DNA of 6,751 bases from Methanoregula sp. (GTDB taxonomy: Archaea > Halobacteriota > Methanomicrobia > Methanomicrobiales > Methanospirillaceae). Shown piece after piece: positions 1-6,664 of the stretch (position 1 is the stretch's first letter; each line of letters begins with the position of its first letter). The notes beneath the pieces were generated by a model. The model worked only from the letters and a program-made list of their open reading frames with translations. It did not search any database and was not told the DNA's origin. The position numbers and the translations under genes were made by a program. Location of the stretch: the NCBI RefSeq assembly GCF_002835825.1, contig NZ_PIZH01000092.1, forward strand, positions 1 through 6,751. Reading direction: 5' to 3'.

Positions 1-1113
1 GCGATGATCCGGGCAGCTGCCAAGAATTACCGGGATGTTGCGGTCGTTGTCGACCCTGCCGATTATCCGGCCATACTGGCAGCCATTAAAGACGGCGGAA
101 TCTCAGAAGAACAGCGTCTCACGCTTGCAAAGAAAGTGTTTGTCCGCACTGCCGCATATGATGCAGCCATCAGCAATTACCTCCAGCGGCTCGAATCTCC
201 CTTCCCTCCCACGCTCTCGCTGCAGTTCACCAACGGCAGACCGCTCCGTTACGGTGAGAATCCGCACCAGATGGCGGCAGTATACGGGACGGCCGGGATT
301 GCTGGCGCAGAACCCCTCCAGGGAAAGCAGATGTCCTATAATAATTATCTGGACGTTCATGCAGGTGTTGGACTGCTCCGGGAATTTGACGATGCCGCGG
401 CAGTGATCGTCAAGCACAATAATCCCTGTGGTGTTGCTACCGGGACTGACGTTCTGGCTGCCTATCTCACTGCCCGCGATGTGGATCCGGTCTCAGCATA
501 CGGTTCGGTAGTTTCCGTGAACCGCGAGGTCACAAAAGCGTTTGCCGAGGAGATCTGTGGAACTTTTGTTGAGGTAATCGTTGCCCCGAAATTTTCTCCT
601 GATGCTTTGGAAATCATGAAGAAGAAGGAGAACATGCGGGTTCTCCTTCTGCCGGAGCGCTGCGATGCCGATGAACTCCGGACTATTGATGGCGGCATCC
701 TTGTCCAGAGAACTCCGGTCTACCAGGAGCACTGGCAGGTTATCACGAACCGCGACCCGACAGCAGATGAGATGAAAGCGCTCCAGCTTGCCTGGAAGGT
801 CTGCAAGCATACCAAGAGCAATACCATCATCTTTGCGGACCAGAAACGAACACTCGGGATCGGTGCCGGCCAGATGAGCCGGGTTGATTCGGCAAAGATC
901 GCTATCAGCAAAGCATGCGGATCCCTGAAAGGATCGGCCGTTGCCTCGGATGCGTTTCTCCCATTCCCGGACACGCTGGAAGTTGCCGCAGAGGCTGGAG
1001 CCACGGCACTTGTGCAGCCGGGCGGATCGATTCGGGACAAGGAAGTCATCGATGCAGCAAATCGCCTGCATATGGCAATGGTCTTTACGGGCGTACGATA
1101 CTTCAGGCACTGA
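1..1113 (+). CDS. purH: Bifunctional AICAR formyltransferase / IMP cyclohydrolase, 5'-truncated by the window edge
   Basis: Catalyses the last two steps of IMP synthesis: formyl transfer from 10-formyl-tetrahydrofolate to AICAR, then ring closure of FAICAR, in the cytoplasm. About 370 codons are visible. By comparison with E. coli PurH (529 aa) roughly 120-130 N-terminal residues, most of the cyclohydrolase domain, lie before the window. The ATG at 4 is internal: it sits in the conserved cyclohydrolase segment (A)MIRAAAKN, whose Lys belongs to the active-site region. Numbering from that Met, the transformylase domain shows RYGENPHQ (82-89), the catalytic Lys-His pair in VKHNNPCG (K137, H138), GIGAGQMSRV, SDAFLPFPD, QPGGSIRD and the family-typical C-terminus ending YFRH. 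The usual SAFGG motif reads SAYGS here. The domains are fused as in bacteria. The next + strand gene is 133 bp away and looks independently transcribed. Identity is very secure. Confidence 0.96.
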   Translation, partial: AMIRAAAKNYRDVAVVVDPADYPAILAAIKDGGISEEQRLTLAKKVFVRTAAYDAAISNYLQRLESPFPPTLSLQFTNGRPLRYGENPHQMAAVYGTAGIAGAEPLQGKQMSYNNYLDVHAGVGLLREFDDAAAVIVKHNNPCGVATGTDVLAAYLTARDVDPVSAYGSVVSVNREVTKAFAEEICGTFVEVIVAPKFSPDALEIMKKKENMRVLLLPERCDADELRTIDGGILVQRTPVYQEHWQVITNRDPTADEMKALQLAWKVCKHTKSNTIIFADQKRTLGIGAGQMSRVDSAKIAISKACGSLKGSAVASDAFLPFPDTLEVAAEAGATALVQPGGSIRDKEVIDAANRLHMAMVFTGVRYFRH

Positions 1114-1115
1114 AA

Positions 1116-1130
1116 TTTTTCCTTTTTTTT
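1116..1130 (+). terminator. Oligo-T terminator of purH
   Basis: T5-CC-T8 begins two bases after the purH stop codon, with no hairpin before it. Archaeal RNA polymerase terminates at such T-rich tracts in the coding strand, so this is the probable end of the purH transcript. Confidence 0.6.
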
Positions 1131-1186
1131 GAAAAACAGGCAGAAATCTGCGATAGATATTTATTCTGCGAAGTTACCATACCTTC

Positions 1187-1194
1187 TTTAAATC
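1187..1194 (+). promoter_or_regulatory. Probable TATA box of the DUF4013 gene
   Basis: TTTAAATC lies about 57 bases before the ATG at 1247 and follows the purH T-tract. Archaeal initiation about 25 bases downstream of the TATA centre would fall near 1213-1217, at a GC-rich dyad. A second AT-rich candidate, GATATTTATTC (1156-1166), would start the transcript near 1186. The choice between them cannot be made by eye. Confidence 0.4.
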
Positions 1195-1199
1195 GTTTG

Positions 1200-1215
1200 T
1201 GGCCGCGAGCGGCCA
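1200..1215. repeat. GC-rich inverted repeat at the expected transcription start of the DUF4013 gene
   Basis: TGGCCGC-GA-GCGGCCA is a perfect 7-bp inverted repeat around a 2-base centre. It sits just downstream of the TTTAAATC element and 19 bases before the GAGG ribosome-binding site. Its position fits a repressor operator over the initiation site. If transcription starts further upstream it could instead form a strong 5'-UTR hairpin (6 bp, CGAG loop). The dyad is seen directly; the function is inferred. Confidence 0.45.
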
Positions 1216-1246
1216 TGGATGATTTGACTATATTGAGGCGAAAAGA

Positions 1247-1888
1247 ATGGATTTTGGAAACATGCTTGGCGAGTCTTTTGCCTATGCAAAAGACGGGGTT
1301 GTTGGTAAATGGATGCAATGGATATTGCTCCTGGTTGCGACCATCCTTCTCTGTATCCCGCTCCTCGGATATACCCTGAAGATCTACCGCGGTGAGAAAC
1401 CTGCACCGGAAGTCGACGGGTGGGGGACACTCATCATTGACGGTATCAAGTACCTCATCATCTCTCTTATCTGGGCTATTCCGTGCCTGATCGTCTTCTT
1501 TGTGATGCTGGGCGCTGCTGTAACGTCCTATGCCATGAACCCTGCAGCAATGGTAGGGATTATGGGAGGTATGCTTGTAGGCTTCCTCCTCTTCTTCATT
1601 GTTGCCTTCATCACCGGCCTTCTTGCAACGATCGGTGTCATCCGTTTTGCACGGACTGGATCCATGGGAGAGGCATTCAACTTCGGGGCAATCCTCGAAA
1701 CCATTGGTAAGATCGGGTGGGTCAACTACATCATTGCCCTCATTATCATCGGTATCATCATCGGTATCATCGAGTTTATCCTGATGGCAATTCCCTATGT
1801 TGGAACACTCATCCTGTTCCTCATTGTCCCGCCCCTGGTGCTCTGGCACTCGCGCTATGTCTGCCTGATCTACGACAGCGCAGCATAA
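1247..1888 (+). CDS. DUF4013-family polytopic membrane protein, function unknown
   Basis: This 213-residue integral membrane protein has about five hydrophobic segments: 24-43, 66-92, 101-131, 158-182 and 183-206. The soluble linker after the first carries YRGEKPAPEVDGWG (47-60), a motif I recognise from archaeal DUF4013 proteins, and a WHSRY motif lies near the C-terminus (200-204). The start is supported by GAGG at 1235-1238 with 8-base spacing and by the family-like N-terminus MDFGNMLGES. A Glu (E176) sits inside the Ile-rich fourth segment. It is transcribed in the same direction as purH but separated by a terminator and its own promoter, so probably monocistronic; the next gene converges on it. 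No biochemical role is known to me for this family, and neither catalytic motifs nor ATP-binding sites are visible. Length is typical of the family. Confidence 0.85.
   Translation: MDFGNMLGESFAYAKDGVVGKWMQWILLLVATILLCIPLLGYTLKIYRGEKPAPEVDGWGTLIIDGIKYLIISLIWAIPCLIVFFVMLGAAVTSYAMNPAAMVGIMGGMLVGFLLFFIVAFITGLLATIGVIRFARTGSMGEAFNFGAILETIGKIGWVNYIIALIIIGIIIGIIEFILMAIPYVGTLILFLIVPPLVLWHSRYVCLIYDSAA
1745..1768 (+). repeat. Two perfect tandem copies of a 12-bp unit within the DUF4013 gene
   Basis: ATCATCGGTATC occurs twice back to back (1745-1756, 1757-1768), followed by a further ATC. It is in frame and encodes IIGI-IIGI-I, residues 167-175 of the fourth membrane segment. The glycines are four residues apart, so they lie on one helix face. 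It may be a recent slippage duplication or a codon-level coincidence in an Ile/Gly-rich helix. Confidence 0.7.
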
Positions 1889-1899
1889 TTTTCAAACAC

Positions 1900-1905
1900 T
1901 TTTTT
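1900..1905 (+). terminator. Oligo-T terminator of the DUF4013 gene
   Basis: A run of six T starts 11 bases after the TAA stop, in an AT-rich stretch without a hairpin. It fits an archaeal intrinsic terminator but is short. Confidence 0.4.
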
Positions 1906-1920
1906 CTCCCAGTTCTTCAT

Positions 1921-2073
1921 TCAGTCACCATGTTCCGGCTGGAGAAATGAAACCGGTGTCAGGTCAATCCGGACGACCAGTCCTTTGAACTCAAAAGCGT
2001 TTTTGCCGGAAACACGAACGTTTTTAAATTTCAGAGTATTGAATGAAGGGCCCTGAGCCGAACTGAATATTCG
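1921..2073 (-). other. Start-less open frame downstream of ilvD, possible gene remnant
   Basis: On the - strand, 50 sense codons run between a TAA (2074-2076) and a TGA (1921-1923), with no ATG, GTG or TTG in frame. The translation alternates in a beta-strand-like way (for example FEFKGLVVRIDLTP) and uses common codons of the neighbouring genes (CTG, GTC, CGG, CCG, GAA). It lies just beyond the ilvD terminator and converges on the DUF4013 gene. It could be the decayed 3' end of a lost gene or a chance open stretch; I do not recognise a family. Inside it, TTTTTAAATTT (2020-2030) is TATA-like on both strands. Nothing else supportable is seen in the 205-bp intergenic region apart from the two T-tract terminators. 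Confidence 0.2.
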
Positions 2074-2077
2074 TTAC

Positions 2078-2092
2078 AAAAAAAAGAAAAAA
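2078..2092 (-). terminator. Oligo-T terminator of ilvD
   Basis: On the - strand the ilvD stop codon (2096-2094) is followed after one base by T6-C-T8. It resembles the purH tract in structure and position and is a probable archaeal intrinsic terminator. Confidence 0.6.
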
Positions 2093-2093
2093 G

Positions 2094-3737
2094 TCAGCGC
2101 TGAACAGCGCCAAGATTGGCCTGTTCAACGGTCTTTGCGTATCGCGCAAGTACACCGGCGAGGTTCTTTGTGGCAGGTTTCCATGCACTCTTCCGCTTTT
2201 TCAGTTCCTGAGCCGATACGCAGAGATCGATTGTCTTCTTGTGAAGATCGACTGCAATCGAATCGCCATCCTTCACAAGGGCAATGGGGCCGCCAATCGC
2301 AGCTTCCGGAGCAACATGTCCGATGCAGGGACCTCGGGTTCCCCCGGAAAACCTTCCGTCAGTTATAAGGACGACCTTTTTGTACCCGAGTCCCATCAGT
2401 GCTGATGTGGGAGAGAGCATCTCCGGCATACCGGGTGCTCCCCGGGGGCCTTCGTTTCGGATCACGATAACGTCCCCTTCCCGGATCTTCCTGCCAAGGA
2501 TTGCTTTCATGGCGGGTCCTTCGCCATCAAAGGCACGTGCCGGGCCGGTATGCTTCCACATCTCTTTTGGCACGGCGGCGCTCTTCACAACAGCACCATC
2601 TGGTGCAAGCGAGCCGGAGAGGATCCGGAGTCCGCCTTCTGCATTGATGGGTTTTTTTACCGTCCGGATCACTTCGTTGTTCCTGACGACTGCTGACGTT
2701 GTGATATCAAGGACTTTTCGGCCGGAGACCGTTGGGGTGTTGTCAAGGAATTTTTCAAGCTGTTTCATAACCGCTGGAATCCCGCCGGCACGGTGGAGCG
2801 TCTGCATCGAGTGCGGGCCGGATGGCTGCATGTAGGAGATATGAGGGATCTTTTCTGCCAGTTCGGAGAAATCATCCAGGGTGAGGGGGATGCCTGCCTC
2901 GGTAGCGATTGCCATAAGGTGAAGAACAGTGTTGGTGGAACCTCCAAGCGCCATATCCACCCGTATAGCATTCCTGAGGCTTTTTTTCGTAACGATATCA
3001 CGGGGAAGAACCTGTTTTTTTACGAGGGGGAGAATTGCTTCTCCGGTTTCGCGGGCGATCCGGAGTTTTCCGGCATCGACCGCAGGTGTTGCTGCACAAC
3101 CGGGAAGGGACATTCCCATTGCCTCGGTCATGCAGGCCATGGTATTGGCGGTATATAGTCCCTGGCAGGAGCCGCACCCGGGCATGGCGCAGCACTCGAG
3201 TTCGCCCAGGGCTTGTTCAGTCATCGAACCGGCTGCCACTTTTCCAACTCCCTCAAAGATGTCAATCAGTGAAAGTTCTTTGCCGTCCTGGAAACCGGAC
3301 AGCATAGGTCCACCGGTCAGGACAATTGTCGGAATGTTGCACCGGACTGCAGCCATCAGCATTCCGGGAACGATCTTGTCGCAGGTTCCGACACAGACAA
3401 GGCCATCAAAACAGTGGGCCTGTACCATAAGTTCGATCGAGTCCGCGATGTTCTCGCGCGATGGAAGGGAATACCGCATTCCCTCATGACCCATCGCAAT
3501 ACCATCGCAGATCCCGATTGTGCCAAACTCGAAGGGTACGCCCCCAGCAGCTGCAATACCTTCCTTAACCTTGCCGGCCAGCTGGTTGAGGTGGATATGG
3601 CCGGGAACAATCGTGTTGTATGCATTCGCGATACCGATGAACGGGAGTCCCATCTCGCTATCGGTTACACCAAGCGAGCGGAGAAGCGCCCTGTTTGGTG
3701 CCCGTTCATATCCTTTTTTTGCCATATCACTGCGCAT
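2094..3737 (-). CDS. ilvD: Dihydroxy-acid dehydratase
   Basis: Iron-sulfur dehydratase of valine, leucine and isoleucine synthesis, converting 2,3-dihydroxyisovalerate and its methylvalerate homologue to the 2-oxo acids in the cytoplasm. The product is 547 aa, close to other archaeal IlvD proteins. Family motifs in order: [11 protein letters not shown] (77-87, metal-binding Asp), CDKIVPGM (119-126, cluster Cys then Asp-Lys), [12 protein letters not shown] (189-200, cluster Cys), [14 protein letters not shown] (427-440) and GRFSGGT (461-467, active-site Ser). The frame stays open upstream to 3848, but the family-typical N-terminus [19 protein letters not shown] fixes the start at 3737, with AGGAAG (3747-3752) 9 bases before it. 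The extra 37 codons would also overlap the end of cfbB. It lies 82 bp downstream of cfbB and may be read through from it, since I see no T-tract terminator or strong TATA box between them. Confidence 0.97.
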   Translation of the reverse strand: MRSDMAKKGYERAPNRALLRSLGVTDSEMGLPFIGIANAYNTIVPGHIHLNQLAGKVKEGIAAAGGVPFEFGTIGICDGIAMGHEGMRYSLPSRENIADSIELMVQAHCFDGLVCVGTCDKIVPGMLMAAVRCNIPTIVLTGGPMLSGFQDGKELSLIDIFEGVGKVAAGSMTEQALGELECCAMPGCGSCQGLYTANTMACMTEAMGMSLPGCAATPAVDAGKLRIARETGEAILPLVKKQVLPRDIVTKKSLRNAIRVDMALGGSTNTVLHLMAIATEAGIPLTLDDFSELAEKIPHISYMQPSGPHSMQTLHRAGGIPAVMKQLEKFLDNTPTVSGRKVLDITTSAVVRNNEVIRTVKKPINAEGGLRILSGSLAPDGAVVKSAAVPKEMWKHTGPARAFDGEGPAMKAILGRKIREGDVIVIRNEGPRGAPGMPEMLSPTSALMGLGYKKVVLITDGRFSGGTRGPCIGHVAPEAAIGGPIALVKDGDSIAVDLHKKTIDLCVSAQELKKRKSAWKPATKNLAGVLARYAKTVEQANLGAVQR

Positions 3738-3794
3738 AAAACCAGACTTCCTATGAAAAAGAGATTCGTGTTCATGAAAGATTATCCCTTGTAT

Positions 3795-3814
3795 CTGCAC
3801 GTACTGTGGTGCAG
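3795..3814. repeat. Inverted repeat between cfbB and ilvD
   Basis: CTGCAC and GTGCAG (3795-3800, 3809-3814) form a perfect 6-bp stem around an 8-base loop. It starts 5 bases after the cfbB stop codon in transcription order and ends 57 bases before the ilvD ATG. No T-run follows, so it is not a classical terminator. It could be an mRNA 3'-end or processing hairpin, an operator, or chance. Confidence 0.35.
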
Positions 3815-3819
3815 GTGGA

Positions 3820-5145
3820 TCAGGTCTTCGAGAAGGAGACTGCTGCATCTACAAAGGATCGGACAAATGCGGGGGAAAAATATGCGTGGGTATACTGGCC
3901 AACTGCATTCAATGACACAAGCCCGTCTTTGCCATCGCAGATACCTTTGCCGCGCGAGAGTGCAAGAGTGAACCGGGCGTCACGGTCTGGATCCAGCTGT
4001 GAATAATGGAACTCGTGGCCGGTTACCGTTTGACCAAGATTAAAAAACGCACCTTTGGTTGTTACTGTGCCTTTTGTATACCCAAGAGCCTGGATGCGTT
4101 TTGTCATTGTTACTGATGCTGGAAGAATTCCGGTCATGCGATGATTGGTATCTGCGGATACCTCACGGGCAAGATACATCAGTCCTCCGCATTCACCAAG
4201 GATAGGCAGGTTGTTATCCGCCGCCGTAGTGAGCTCCAGTGTACAGGCCGCCGATGCAAGGTCAGGAAGGAACAACTCGGGGTACCCGCCACCAATATAC
4301 ACCGCGTCAACGGGCGGCAGGGGATCGGTCAGCGGGGAGAAGAAGACGAGTTCGGCACCGGAGCGTGCCAGCAGGTCAAGATTGTCCCGGTAATAGAAGC
4401 AGAATGCATTGTCATATGCAATGCCGATTTTTGCAAGGGAGGCAACCGGAGAATCTCCATCATGCGGGGAAGGAATGGGAGGTGCTGTCCGGGCCGCAGA
4501 TACAACTGCATCAAGATCACAGTGTTCAGCAATCAGGGCTGCAATCTCACGATGGGGAGCGGGCTCATGGCCCATAATCAGTCCAAGGTGCCGGCTTTTT
4601 ACGGAAATGTCATCGCTTCGCGGTATCCATCCCAGCGCGGGGATTGCAAGGAACGGCTCTATCATTGCACGGTGACGCGGACTGCCGGTACGGTTGACAA
4701 TCACTCCGGGAATCGTAATGGTTGGATCAAAATTACGGAAACCACTGATGAGAGCATGGATACTCCGCGACATTCCTTTTGCATCAACAACAAGAATTAC
4801 CGGTGCATTGAGGACACGGGCTACATGCGCGGTGCTGGCAAAGTCTGTTCCGTCGACCCCGTCAAACATTCCCATGACGCCTTCAACGATCGCGATATCA
4901 GATCCTACCGATGCACGGTGAAACGTGTCAAGGCACCCGGCTTCACCCATCATGAATGGATCAAGGTTTCGGGATTCTCGTCCGCAGATCTTTGAATGGT
5001 GGCTGGGATCGATAAAGTCCGGGCCGACCTTGAAAGGCTGGACATGGTACCCTTTTGCGACAAGGGCTCCCATGAGTCCGCCCGCAACAGTCGTCTTTCC
5101 GCACCCGCTGTGCGTACCGGCAATCACTATTCGGGGGATTGTCAT
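3820..5145 (-). CDS. cfbB: CbiA/CfbB-family a,c-diamide synthase (Ni-sirohydrochlorin / cobyrinate)
   Basis: ATP- and glutamine-dependent enzyme that amidates the a and c acetate side chains of a sirohydrochlorin-derived ring. In methanogens the CbiA homologue CfbB acts on Ni-sirohydrochlorin in coenzyme F430 synthesis and may also serve cobamide synthesis. The 441 aa have the normal two-domain layout. The N-terminal synthetase domain has P-loop [10 protein letters not shown] (10-19), GPDFIDP (41-47) and [11 protein letters not shown] (86-96). The C-terminal class I glutaminase domain has [10 protein letters not shown] (243-252), GGGYPE (285-290), the nucleophile Cys319 in GECGG, GHEFHYS (376-382) and YTH with the likely catalytic His420. 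The start is backed by GGTGAA at 5152-5157 and a P-loop close to the N-terminus. No other cfb or cbi gene is in the window, so sequence alone cannot tell nickel from cobalt substrate. ilvD follows on the same strand after 82 bp. Confidence 0.92.
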   Translation of the reverse strand: MTIPRIVIAGTHSGCGKTTVAGGLMGALVAKGYHVQPFKVGPDFIDPSHHSKICGRESRNLDPFMMGEAGCLDTFHRASVGSDIAIVEGVMGMFDGVDGTDFASTAHVARVLNAPVILVVDAKGMSRSIHALISGFRNFDPTITIPGVIVNRTGSPRHRAMIEPFLAIPALGWIPRSDDISVKSRHLGLIMGHEPAPHREIAALIAEHCDLDAVVSAARTAPPIPSPHDGDSPVASLAKIGIAYDNAFCFYYRDNLDLLARSGAELVFFSPLTDPLPPVDAVYIGGGYPELFLPDLASAACTLELTTAADNNLPILGECGGLMYLAREVSADTNHRMTGILPASVTMTKRIQALGYTKGTVTTKGAFFNLGQTVTGHEFHYSQLDPDRDARFTLALSRGKGICDGKDGLVSLNAVGQYTHAYFSPAFVRSFVDAAVSFSKT

Positions 5146-5180
5146 GAGGTATTCACCGTATATCCTGCGAGATTGATCAT
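5142..5180 (-). CDS. Possible 12-codon leader ORF overlapping the cfbB start
   Basis: In the likely cfbB 5' leader, an ATG at 5180-5178 opens a frame for [12 protein letters not shown]. Its TGA (5144-5142) overlaps the cfbB ATG as ATGA, the arrangement typical of translationally coupled genes. Only a weak GGGT lies before it, and the cfbB GGTGA is inside this ORF. It may be a regulatory upstream ORF, or a chance ORF: short frames are common. Confidence 0.2.
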   Translation of the reverse strand: MINLAGYTVNTS

Positions 5181-5201
5181 AGTACCCGTTTCTTCAGGTT
5201 A

Positions 5202-5237
5202 CCGGATCCAGTATTTGATAATATTTTTGGGATCCGG
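5202..5237. repeat. Inverted repeat bracketing the cfbB TATA region
   Basis: CCGGATCC (5202-5209) and GGATCCGG (5230-5237) are perfect 8-bp inverted copies separated by 20 AT-rich bases that hold the probable TATA box. Each arm also contains the palindrome GGATCC. Because the upstream arm lies before the expected start site, this fits a DNA operator better than an RNA hairpin. A caution: GGATCC and ATCCGG strings recur elsewhere in the window. Confidence 0.5.
5218..5228 (-). promoter_or_regulatory. Probable TATA box of cfbB
   Basis: On the - strand AAAAATATTAT, preceded by a purine/A-rich BRE-like CCAAAA, is the most AT-rich element between the upstream COG1361 gene and cfbB. It would start the transcript near 5196-5200 and give a leader of about 50 bases before the cfbB ATG. 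It lies beyond the T6 tract at 5292-5297, supporting a transcript separate from the upstream gene. Confidence 0.45.
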
Positions 5238-5291
5238 ACAAATCTTGCTGCAATGGTACTCTGGCAGTATCGCAGATAAAGATGTATTTGG

Positions 5292-5297
5292 AAAAAA
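5292..5297 (-). terminator. Oligo-T terminator of the COG1361 gene
   Basis: On the - strand a run of six T occurs 16 bases after the TAA stop at 5316-5314, without a clear hairpin. It is a plausible but short archaeal terminator. Confidence 0.4.
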
Positions 5298-5313
5298 TTG
5301 AGTGTAGATTGGA

Positions 5314-6612
5314 TTATTCTTTCTTTTTCCGGTAATGGTATACCATATAGGCTATACCGATAGTCGCAGCAGCAACAATCGAAAGATAGATGGGATTGGT
5401 AAGGATAATGGCAATTCCTTCTGTTGCAGTAACATCTACTGTCAATTTCATGGGATCCGAGAGATGAGTGTTGTCAAGAGCATCCCGGTACCGGATCTCG
5501 GAATCAAGGCCATACTCTTTTATCGTGGCACTGCGATCCACGCCCAGCTGGAAGATTATCACCCGTGATTCATTGGGCTGAAGGTCCCCGATATACGCTA
5601 TGTCTGAAGTACTGGTGAAAGGATCAACAGCACTTATCCTCGCCTTTGCACCGTAAACCGGACTATCTCCGGTATTCTTGTATTCAACTTGGATCTCCTT
5701 CTGGTTCCCCGGATGCATTGTGGCAGGAGATGAGATAATTGCAAAACTCATCTTACCACTAACAGGAATACCTAGGGTTTTCTGGCGGGCGGATATACTG
5801 TCCCCCTCCGGATTCAGGTATATGACACGGATATCCACCGGATAGGACTGTCGTTCCGCACGGTCGGAGACAGAGACTTTATACCGGGCAATTGCAGTGC
5901 TTCCCGGGGAGAAATCTCCAATGTAGACACTGTCATCTACGGGAATAATCGGGCTGGCTCCATTGCGGGTAAGAACCACAATGGCCTGTGATCCATGGGC
6001 AGTGCCGGAATTTTTCACTTTCACATTGATGTAACCATCAGCCCCTGCTGTTATATGCTCAGGGTCCGCAGAGAGGACCTCAATTGCAGCTTCCGGTTTG
6101 ATGGTGATGGGAATATCCAAAGTGATCTCTTCTGACTGGTAGAAGTATTCCATTGTTGCATCATTGTACTGGCTTGCAGAAGAGAGATAGGAATAGTTCA
6201 GTGTCAAAGGAAGGAGATAGGTTCCTCCGCCAGCACTTTCCTTGATCTTAACCGTGTATAGTGCGCTGGCGGATGATGAACCCCCAAGGTCACCTAGCAT
6301 AACCGGATCGGTTTTTATCGTAACCGGCGCATTGCCCGGCGAGAGTGATGCTGAAAGGAATTTTGCAGTAGTCGGCAGGTCATCCCGGTCCGTGATCCCG
6401 GACTGGACCAGTTTGTCTTTGCTCTGACCGGTGTTCTGGATTGTGATGGTTATCTGCACTTCTGAATTCGGTGAGAACTCATTAGATCCGGAGACTGATG
6501 CAGAAAGATTCGGACTGCCAGACAAGTAGAGTGTTCCTCCCATGACCGGCATGACAATAATTGAAGTCATAACGAACATCAGAATGATGAGATTTTTTTT
6601 CCTTACTGCCAT
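5314..6612 (-). CDS. COG1361 S-layer/CARDB-like surface protein with N-terminal signal and C-terminal membrane anchor
   Basis: A 432-aa protein predicted to be exported and held in the membrane. It starts with MAVRKK followed by a hydrophobic signal segment (about 7-24). The body holds three Ig-like beta repeats (about 35-170, 175-285, 287-394). Each has an N-(T/S)-G turn (IQNTG 58-62, VKNSG 199-203, YKNTG 311-315) and later a GD(L/F) turn (LGDLG 106-110, YIGDFSPG 230-237, YIGDLQPN 340-347). A transmembrane helix at about 403-424 ends in the basic tail YRKKKE. Possible N-glycosylation sequons include NLS (35), NYS (139) and NES (347). GGTAGG lies 5 bases before the ATG. The repeats resemble CARDB/NEW3 adhesion-type domains annotated as COG1361 S-layer-like proteins in methanogens. 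Some homologues sit beside exporter genes, but none is visible here. Role in envelope structure, adhesion or transport is unproven. Confidence 0.8.
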   Translation of the reverse strand: MAVRKKNLIILMFVMTSIIVMPVMGGTLYLSGSPNLSASVSGSNEFSPNSEVQITITIQNTGQSKDKLVQSGITDRDDLPTTAKFLSASLSPGNAPVTIKTDPVMLGDLGGSSSASALYTVKIKESAGGGTYLLPLTLNYSYLSSASQYNDATMEYFYQSEEITLDIPITIKPEAAIEVLSADPEHITAGADGYINVKVKNSGTAHGSQAIVVLTRNGASPIIPVDDSVYIGDFSPGSTAIARYKVSVSDRAERQSYPVDIRVIYLNPEGDSISARQKTLGIPVSGKMSFAIISSPATMHPGNQKEIQVEYKNTGDSPVYGAKARISAVDPFTSTSDIAYIGDLQPNESRVIIFQLGVDRSATIKEYGLDSEIRYRDALDNTHLSDPMKLTVDVTATEGIAIILTNPIYLSIVAAATIGIAYMVYHYRKKKE

Positions 6613-6664
6613 AGAAACCTACCAGAAGATGTGATAAGATACATTGTCTGTCAATCCATGAAGG

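Noticed and set aside
493..1110. 205-codon - strand frame opposite purH
   Set aside because: Antisense shadow; the sense strand carries all PurH motifs in this span.
1103..1849. 248-codon - strand frame opposite the DUF4013 gene, rich in Asp and Glu
   Set aside because: It is the mirror of a hydrophobic membrane protein: codons with T in the middle become codons with A on the other strand, giving an artificial acidic protein. It also runs through the terminator and promoter of the real genes and shows no domain.
1947..1988. 13-codon + strand ORF after the DUF4013 gene (MKPVSGQSGRPVL)
   Set aside because: Too short, poor spacing to the preceding GGAG, and located beyond a terminator in a convergent region.
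3666..3775. 36-codon frame (starting [16 protein letters not shown]) overlapping the ilvD start, considered as an Ile/Leu/Val leader peptide
   Set aside because: No ribosome-binding site, it runs well into ilvD out of frame, and there is no attenuator-like terminator; probably chance.
3738..3848. 37-codon N-terminal extension of ilvD
   Set aside because: The frame is open but overlaps the cfbB 3' end, lacks family similarity, and the conserved MRSD...KKG start with a ribosome-binding site lies at 3737.
4141..4995. 284-codon + strand frame opposite cfbB
   Set aside because: Antisense shadow of a fully conserved gene; composition is biased (Cys, Arg, His rich), with no recognisable motif.
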